Below, one piece after another: positions 60,147-64,000 of a DNA stretch of 64,000 bases. The notes below the pieces were generated by a model. It made no database searches. It had not been told where the DNA came from and saw only the letters and a program-made list of their open reading frames with translations. The DNA lies in assembly GCA_913776045.1 (NCBI GenBank), contig CAJYOI010000015.1:49765-113764 (forward strand), given 5' to 3'. Origin of the DNA: an uncultured Sphingomonas sp. (GTDB lineage: Bacteria > Pseudomonadota > Alphaproteobacteria > Sphingomonadales > Sphingomonadaceae). The position numbers were made by a program, and so were the translations under genes. Position 1 is the first letter of the stretch. Every line of letters begins with the position of its first letter.

Positions 60147-61544
60147 TCACATGTGGATCGGCTTGCCCTGCACCGCCATCGCGGCTTCCTTGATCGCTTC
60201 CGAATGCGTCGGGTGGGCGTGGCAGGTGTAGGCGATGTCCTCGCTGGTCGCGCCGAATTCCATCGCCTGGGCGATCTGCGCGATCATCGTCCCGCCGGGC
60301 ACCGCGATGACCCACGCGCCGAGCACGCGGTCGGTCTTGGCATCCGAGATGACCTTCACGAAGCCGTCGGGCTCGTGGTTGGTCTTCGCGCGGCTGTTGG
60401 CCATCATCGGGAACTTGCCGACCTTGACCTCGCCCTTTTCCTTCGCCTGCTCCTCCGTCAGACCGACGCCGGCGATTTCGGGCCAGGTGTAGACGACGCT
60501 CGGGATGATGTCGTGATTCACGATGCCGGTCTGGCCGGCGATGTTCTCGGCGACGGCGATGCCTTCGTCCTCGGCCTTGTGCGCGAGCATCGGGCCGGGC
60601 ACGACGTCGCCGATCGCCCAGACGCCGTCGGTCTTGGTGCGGAAGTCGTGGTCAATTTCGATCTGGCCGCGCTGGTTGGTCGACAGACCCGCCGCCTCCA
60701 AGTTCAGCCCGTCGGTATTCGGACGGCGACCGATCGATACCAGCACGACGTCGGCGTTGAGCGTCGTCGCCTCGCCGCCCTGCGCGGGCTCGAGCGTCAG
60801 CGTCGCGCTCTCGCCGTTGCTCTTGATGCCGGTGACCTTTGTCGACAGCTTGAACTCGATCCCCTGTTTCTTGAAGATCTTGTTTGCTTCCTTGCGGATT
60901 TCGCCATCGAAGCCGGGCAGGATTTGGTCAAGGAACTCGACGCAGGTGACCTTGGCGCCCAGGCGCCGCCACACCGAGCCCAGCTCCAGCCCGATCACAC
61001 CGCCGCCAATGACGACCATGTGGTTCGGTACCTTCGCCAATTCGAGCGCCCCGGTCGAATCGACGATGACCTTCTGATCGATCTCGACGCCCGGCAGCGG
61101 GGTGACCGACGATCCGGTCGCGATGACGATGTTCTTGGCGGTGACCGTCTGGCCCGCGACGTCGACGCTATGCGCATCCTTGAACGCGGCCTTGCCCTTC
61201 AGCCAAGTGACCTTGTTCTTCTTGAACAGGAATTCGATGCCGCCGGTCAGCTGCTTCACCGCGTCGCGGCGCTGGCCGTGCATGGTCTCCAGGTCGAGCT
61301 CGGGCTGCACCTTGATGCCCAGCTTCGCCATCGTGCCGTTCGCGGCATGATCGAACAGCTCGGAGGCATGCAGCATCGCCTTCGACGGGATGCAGCCGAC
61401 GTTGAGGCAGGTGCCGCCCAGCGTCTCGCGGCTTTCCGCACATGCGGTCTTGAGGCCCAACTGCGCCGCGCGGATCGCGGCGACATAGCCACCCGGGCCA
61501 GCGCCGATCACGAGGACGTCGTAGTCGTAAGTACCGTCTGCCAT
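60147..61544 (-). CDS. lpdA: Dihydrolipoyl dehydrogenase (E3)
   Basis: E3 reoxidises dihydrolipoyl groups with NAD. The 465-residue protein has the FAD site VIGAGPGGYVAAIRAAQLG, the redox pair GGTCLNVGCIPSK, the NAD site VVIGGGVIGLELGSVW, AIGDVVPGPMLAHKAEDEG and the C-terminal His-Glu dyad AHPTHSEAIKEA. It follows sucB by 46 bp on the same strand, so it serves the 2-oxoglutarate dehydrogenase complex. Confidence 0.97.
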   Translation of the reverse strand: MADGTYDYDVLVIGAGPGGYVAAIRAAQLGLKTACAESRETLGGTCLNVGCIPSKAMLHASELFDHAANGTMAKLGIKVQPELDLETMHGQRRDAVKQLTGGIEFLFKKNKVTWLKGKAAFKDAHSVDVAGQTVTAKNIVIATGSSVTPLPGVEIDQKVIVDSTGALELAKVPNHMVVIGGGVIGLELGSVWRRLGAKVTCVEFLDQILPGFDGEIRKEANKIFKKQGIEFKLSTKVTGIKSNGESATLTLEPAQGGEATTLNADVVLVSIGRRPNTDGLNLEAAGLSTNQRGQIEIDHDFRTKTDGVWAIGDVVPGPMLAHKAEDEGIAVAENIAGQTGIVNHDIIPSVVYTWPEIAGVGLTEEQAKEKGEVKVGKFPMMANSRAKTNHEPDGFVKVISDAKTDRVLGAWVIAVPGGTMIAQIAQAMEFGATSEDIAYTCHAHPTHSEAIKEAAMAVQGKPIHM

Positions 61545-61590
61545 CTCAAACTCCGTTAGCGCGAGCGATATGGGGTGCGCGCGCTTGCGC

Positions 61591-62817
61591 TTACAGGTCG
61601 ATCAGAATTCGCGTCGGATCCTCGATCGCATTCTTCAGCGCGACCAGGAACGTCACGGCTTCGCGGCCGTCGATCAGGCGGTGGTCGTAGCTGAGCGCCA
61701 AGTACATCATGGGCCGCACGACGACCTGGCCGTCGCGGACGACCGGGCGATCCTCGATGCGGTGGAGGCCCAGCACTGCCGACTGCGGCGGGTTGATGAT
61801 CGGGGTCGACATCAGCGAGCCGAACACGCCGCCGTTCGAGATAGTGAAGGTGCCGCCCTTCATCTCGTCCATCTTCAGCGTGCCGTCCTTGGCGCGCTTG
61901 CCGAAGTCGCCGATCGTCTTCTCGATCCCGGCGACCGACAGGTCCTGCGCATCGCGGATGACCGGCACGACCAGGCCGCCCGGCGACGACACCGCGACCG
62001 AGATGTCGGCGTAGTCGTGATAGACGATCTCGTCGCCTTCGATCGATGCGTTGACGGCGGGGATGTCCTTCAGCGCCATCGTCGCGGCCTTCACGAAGAA
62101 GCCCATGAAGCCGAGGCGCACGCCGTGCTTCTTCTCGAACAGGTCCTTGTACTTGGCGCGCGCCTCGATCACCGCGGTCATGTCAACGTCGTTGAACGTC
62201 GTCAGCATCGCGGCCGTGTTCTGCGCTTCCTTGAGACGCTTGGCGATCGTCTGGCGCAGGCGGGTCATCTTTACCCGTTCCTCGCGACGCTCGCCCGTGG
62301 CGGCCTGCGCCGGGGCGGCAGCAGGCGCCGACGCCTGGGGAGCCGGCGTCGACTTCGCGGCCAGCACGTCGTCCTTGGTCAGGCGGCCGTCCTTGCCGGT
62401 GCCCTTGATCGTCGCGGGATCGACGCCGGTTTCCAGCACCGCACGGCGCACCGATGGGCTGAGCGCGGCCGGCGCATCGCCACCGCCGCTGGCCGGAGCC
62501 TGCTGCCCGGCGGTTTCGGTCGGGGCGGGCGCAGGCGCAGGGGTCGGAGCCGCCGCGGCGGGCTTGGCAGCCGAGCCATCACCCGCCTCGATCACGCCGA
62601 TCGTCGCGCCGACGGCGACGGTGTCACCGACCTGCACGCCATATTCGCCCATCACGCCGGCAACCGGCGCGGGGACTTCGACGGAGACCTTGTCGGTTTC
62701 GAGACTCGCGATGGGTTCGTCGGCGGCGACCGGATCACCCGGCTGCTTCAGCCATTCCCCCAGCGTCGCTTCGGTGATCGATTCGCCCAGGACGGGGACT
62801 TTGATTTCGGTGCTCAT
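61591..62817 (-). CDS. sucB: Dihydrolipoyl succinyltransferase (E2 of 2-oxoglutarate dehydrogenase)
   Basis: The 408-residue E2 has a single lipoyl domain ([16 protein letters not shown], lipoyl Lys in [10 protein letters not shown]), an Ala/Pro-rich linker, a peripheral-subunit-binding domain ([34 protein letters not shown]), a second linker and the catalytic domain with [12 protein letters not shown] at the C-terminus. The [12 protein letters not shown] start is typical of SucB rather than pyruvate dehydrogenase E2. It follows sucA after 14 bp. Confidence 0.97.
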   Translation of the reverse strand: MSTEIKVPVLGESITEATLGEWLKQPGDPVAADEPIASLETDKVSVEVPAPVAGVMGEYGVQVGDTVAVGATIGVIEAGDGSAAKPAAAAPTPAPAPAPTETAGQQAPASGGGDAPAALSPSVRRAVLETGVDPATIKGTGKDGRLTKDDVLAAKSTPAPQASAPAAAPAQAATGERREERVKMTRLRQTIAKRLKEAQNTAAMLTTFNDVDMTAVIEARAKYKDLFEKKHGVRLGFMGFFVKAATMALKDIPAVNASIEGDEIVYHDYADISVAVSSPGGLVVPVIRDAQDLSVAGIEKTIGDFGKRAKDGTLKMDEMKGGTFTISNGGVFGSLMSTPIINPPQSAVLGLHRIEDRPVVRDGQVVVRPMMYLALSYDHRLIDGREAVTFLVALKNAIEDPTRILIDL

Positions 62818-62831
62818 GATCGTTTCCTAAA

Positions 62832-64000
62832 TCAGGCGCCGGCCTTGCCGGCCGTCTTGGGGTCTTCACTCTTCTGCGCGCGGCGGATTTCCTCGCGCAC
62901 GTTGTGGCCCAGCGCGTCGGCGACGAGCGCCGCCTGTTCGAGCTGGTGGCGCTTCATCAGGCCCGTAGCCGGCGACGCCGAGGCCGCACGGCCCGCATAC
63001 CGCGCACGCTGGATATGGCATCCGGCCGCGGCCAAAGCCTCCTCGATCAGCGGCTCGACGAAGAACCAATAGCCGTTGTTCTTCGGCTCTTCCTGCGCCC
63101 AGACGATCTCTTCGAGGTTCGACATGGCGCGAACGCGCTCGGCCAGCGGCTCGCCCGGGAAGGGATACAACTGCTCGATCCGGACGATCTGCGTGTCCGT
63201 GTCACCCGCCGCGTCGCGGGCCTCCATCAGGTCGTAGGCGACCTTGCCGGTACACAGCACCAGGCGCTTGGTGTTCGCGTCCGATGGCGCCTTTGGGTCC
63301 GAAAGGATGCGGCGGAAGTGGCTGTCGCCCTGGAAGTCCTCCGCCTTGCTGACCGCCAGCTTGTGCCGCAGCAGCGACTTCGGCGTCATGATGATGAGCG
63401 GCTTGCGGAAGCTACGGTGCATCTGGCGGCGCAGCAGGTGGAAATAGTTCGCCGGCGTAGTGCAGTTGGCGACCTGGATATTGTCCTGCGCGCACGCCTG
63501 CAGGAAGCGTTCCGGACGCGCCGAGCTATGCTCCGGCCCCTGCCCCTCGTACCCATGCGGCAGCAGCATCACGAGGCCGTTGGCGCGGAGCCATTTCGAT
63601 TCGCCGCTCGTGATGAACTGGTCAATCATGATCTGCGCGCCGTTCACGAAGTCGCCGAACTGCGCTTCCCACAGCACCAGCGTCTTCGGGTCGGCGAGCG
63701 CGAAGCCATATTCGAACCCGAGCACGCCATATTCGCTCAATGGGCTATCGAGCACTTCGAACCGGCCATGCTGCAGCGTCGTGAGCGGCACGTACTTGTG
63801 CTCGTCGGTCTGGTCGACCCACACCGCGTGCCGCTGGCTGAACGTGCCACGCCCCGAGTCCTGGCCCGACAGGCGGACGCCATACCCTTCCGACATCAGC
63901 GATCCGAACGCGAGCGCTTCGCCGGTCGCCCAGTCGAAATTCTCTCCGGTCGTGAACATGGCGCGCTTGGCGTCGAGCACACGGCTCAGCGTCTTGTGGA
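62832..64000 (-). CDS. sucA: 2-oxoglutarate dehydrogenase E1, C-terminal part
   Basis: The gene runs off the right edge; about 389 C-terminal residues are visible. They include the pyrimidine-binding transketolase-like domain (ALAFGSLMSEGYGVRLSGQDSGRGTFSQRHAV, LSEYGVLGFEYGFALADPKTLVLWEAQFGDFVNGAQ, LLPHGYEGQGPEHSSARPERFLQ) and the C-terminal domain (LCTGKVAYDL, IVRIEQLYPFP, WAQEEPKNNGYWFFVEPLIEE). E1 decarboxylates 2-oxoglutarate with thiamine diphosphate in the TCA cycle. It is the first gene of the sucA-sucB-lpdA operon. Confidence 0.97.
   Translation of the reverse strand, partial: HKTLSRVLDAKRAMFTTGENFDWATGEALAFGSLMSEGYGVRLSGQDSGRGTFSQRHAVWVDQTDEHKYVPLTTLQHGRFEVLDSPLSEYGVLGFEYGFALADPKTLVLWEAQFGDFVNGAQIMIDQFITSGESKWLRANGLVMLLPHGYEGQGPEHSSARPERFLQACAQDNIQVANCTTPANYFHLLRRQMHRSFRKPLIIMTPKSLLRHKLAVSKAEDFQGDSHFRRILSDPKAPSDANTKRLVLCTGKVAYDLMEARDAAGDTDTQIVRIEQLYPFPGEPLAERVRAMSNLEEIVWAQEEPKNNGYWFFVEPLIEEALAAAGCHIQRARYAGRAASASPATGLMKRHQLEQAALVADALGHNVREEIRRAQKSEDPKTAGKAGA

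Overview
The window is GC-rich chromosomal DNA from an alphaproteobacterium of the order Sphingomonadales, most likely Sphingomonas or a close relative. The signs are the rph-hrcA-grpE order, a PhoK-type alkaline phosphatase, two TonB-dependent receptors, a UrcA-family protein, the XrtA/PEP-CTERM-associated polysaccharide genes and the overall protein signatures. No tRNA, rRNA, transposase, integrase or CRISPR array was seen. Coding density is high and only one stretch longer than 300 bp (51106-51451) lacks an intact gene.

Region by region. 1-5.6 kb: start of rph, then hrcA-grpE (heat-shock repressor and DnaK exchange factor), glnD (PII uridylyltransferase), a 59-residue membrane microprotein and a GNAT acetyltransferase. 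5.7-8.6 kb: a large TonB receptor. 8.8-11.5 kb: thrS-infC, where infC appears to start at ATC. 11.5-13.8 kb: divergent LD-carboxypeptidase and MurC/Mpl-like ligase, plausibly a murein-recycling pair. 14.2-15.8 kb: a three-gene operon (membrane protein, small XRE regulator, secreted hydrolase) whose promoter is covered by a 36-bp palindrome. 16.3-19.8 kb: hydrolase, TPR protein, glyoxalase I and II, and two tandem paralogous lipoproteins. 19.9-24.6 kb: hslVU, an isolated holin plus GH108 endolysin pair, a glycine-zipper lipoprotein and a GNAT enzyme. 24.7-32.4 kb: priA, a chemoreceptor with a coupled small protein, a membrane-anchored trypsin-like protease, a transglutaminase and ada. 32.5-41.2 kb: a DUF815 ATPase, TPR protein, PrsR, PrsK and sugar transferase in one block, with a divergent mannose-1-phosphate guanylyltransferase. 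41.2-46.2 kb: HNH protein, Bpt, and the ATP-grasp/alpha-E/transglutaminase operon. 46.3-51.1 kb: DsbD-redoxin-NTF2 operon and PhoK. 51.3-60.1 kb: an uptake-and-catabolism cluster (TonB receptor, MFS, periplasmic carboxylesterase, acyl-CoA ligase, frameshifted TetR, SDR). 60.1-64 kb: lpdA, sucB and partial sucA of 2-oxoglutarate dehydrogenase.

The strongest candidate for an undescribed system is the 51.3-60.1 kb cluster. Its genes are tightly coupled and suggest import of an ester across the outer membrane, periplasmic hydrolysis, inner-membrane uptake of the acid, CoA activation and oxidation. Two nearly identical 18-bp operator-like sites lie before the receptor gene and before the SDR gene, and the resident TetR gene carries a one-base frameshift. 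Second-rank points are the alpha-E operon transglutaminase with proline in place of the catalytic cysteine, the 36-bp palindromic operator at 14.2 kb, and the ATC start of infC.

Four families of dispersed palindromic repeats occupy many intergenic gaps. In one case a repeat supplies the end of a protein (Ada), and in another it supplies a ribosome binding site (alpha-E gene). All assignments come from reading the sequence and translated motifs; no database search was possible.
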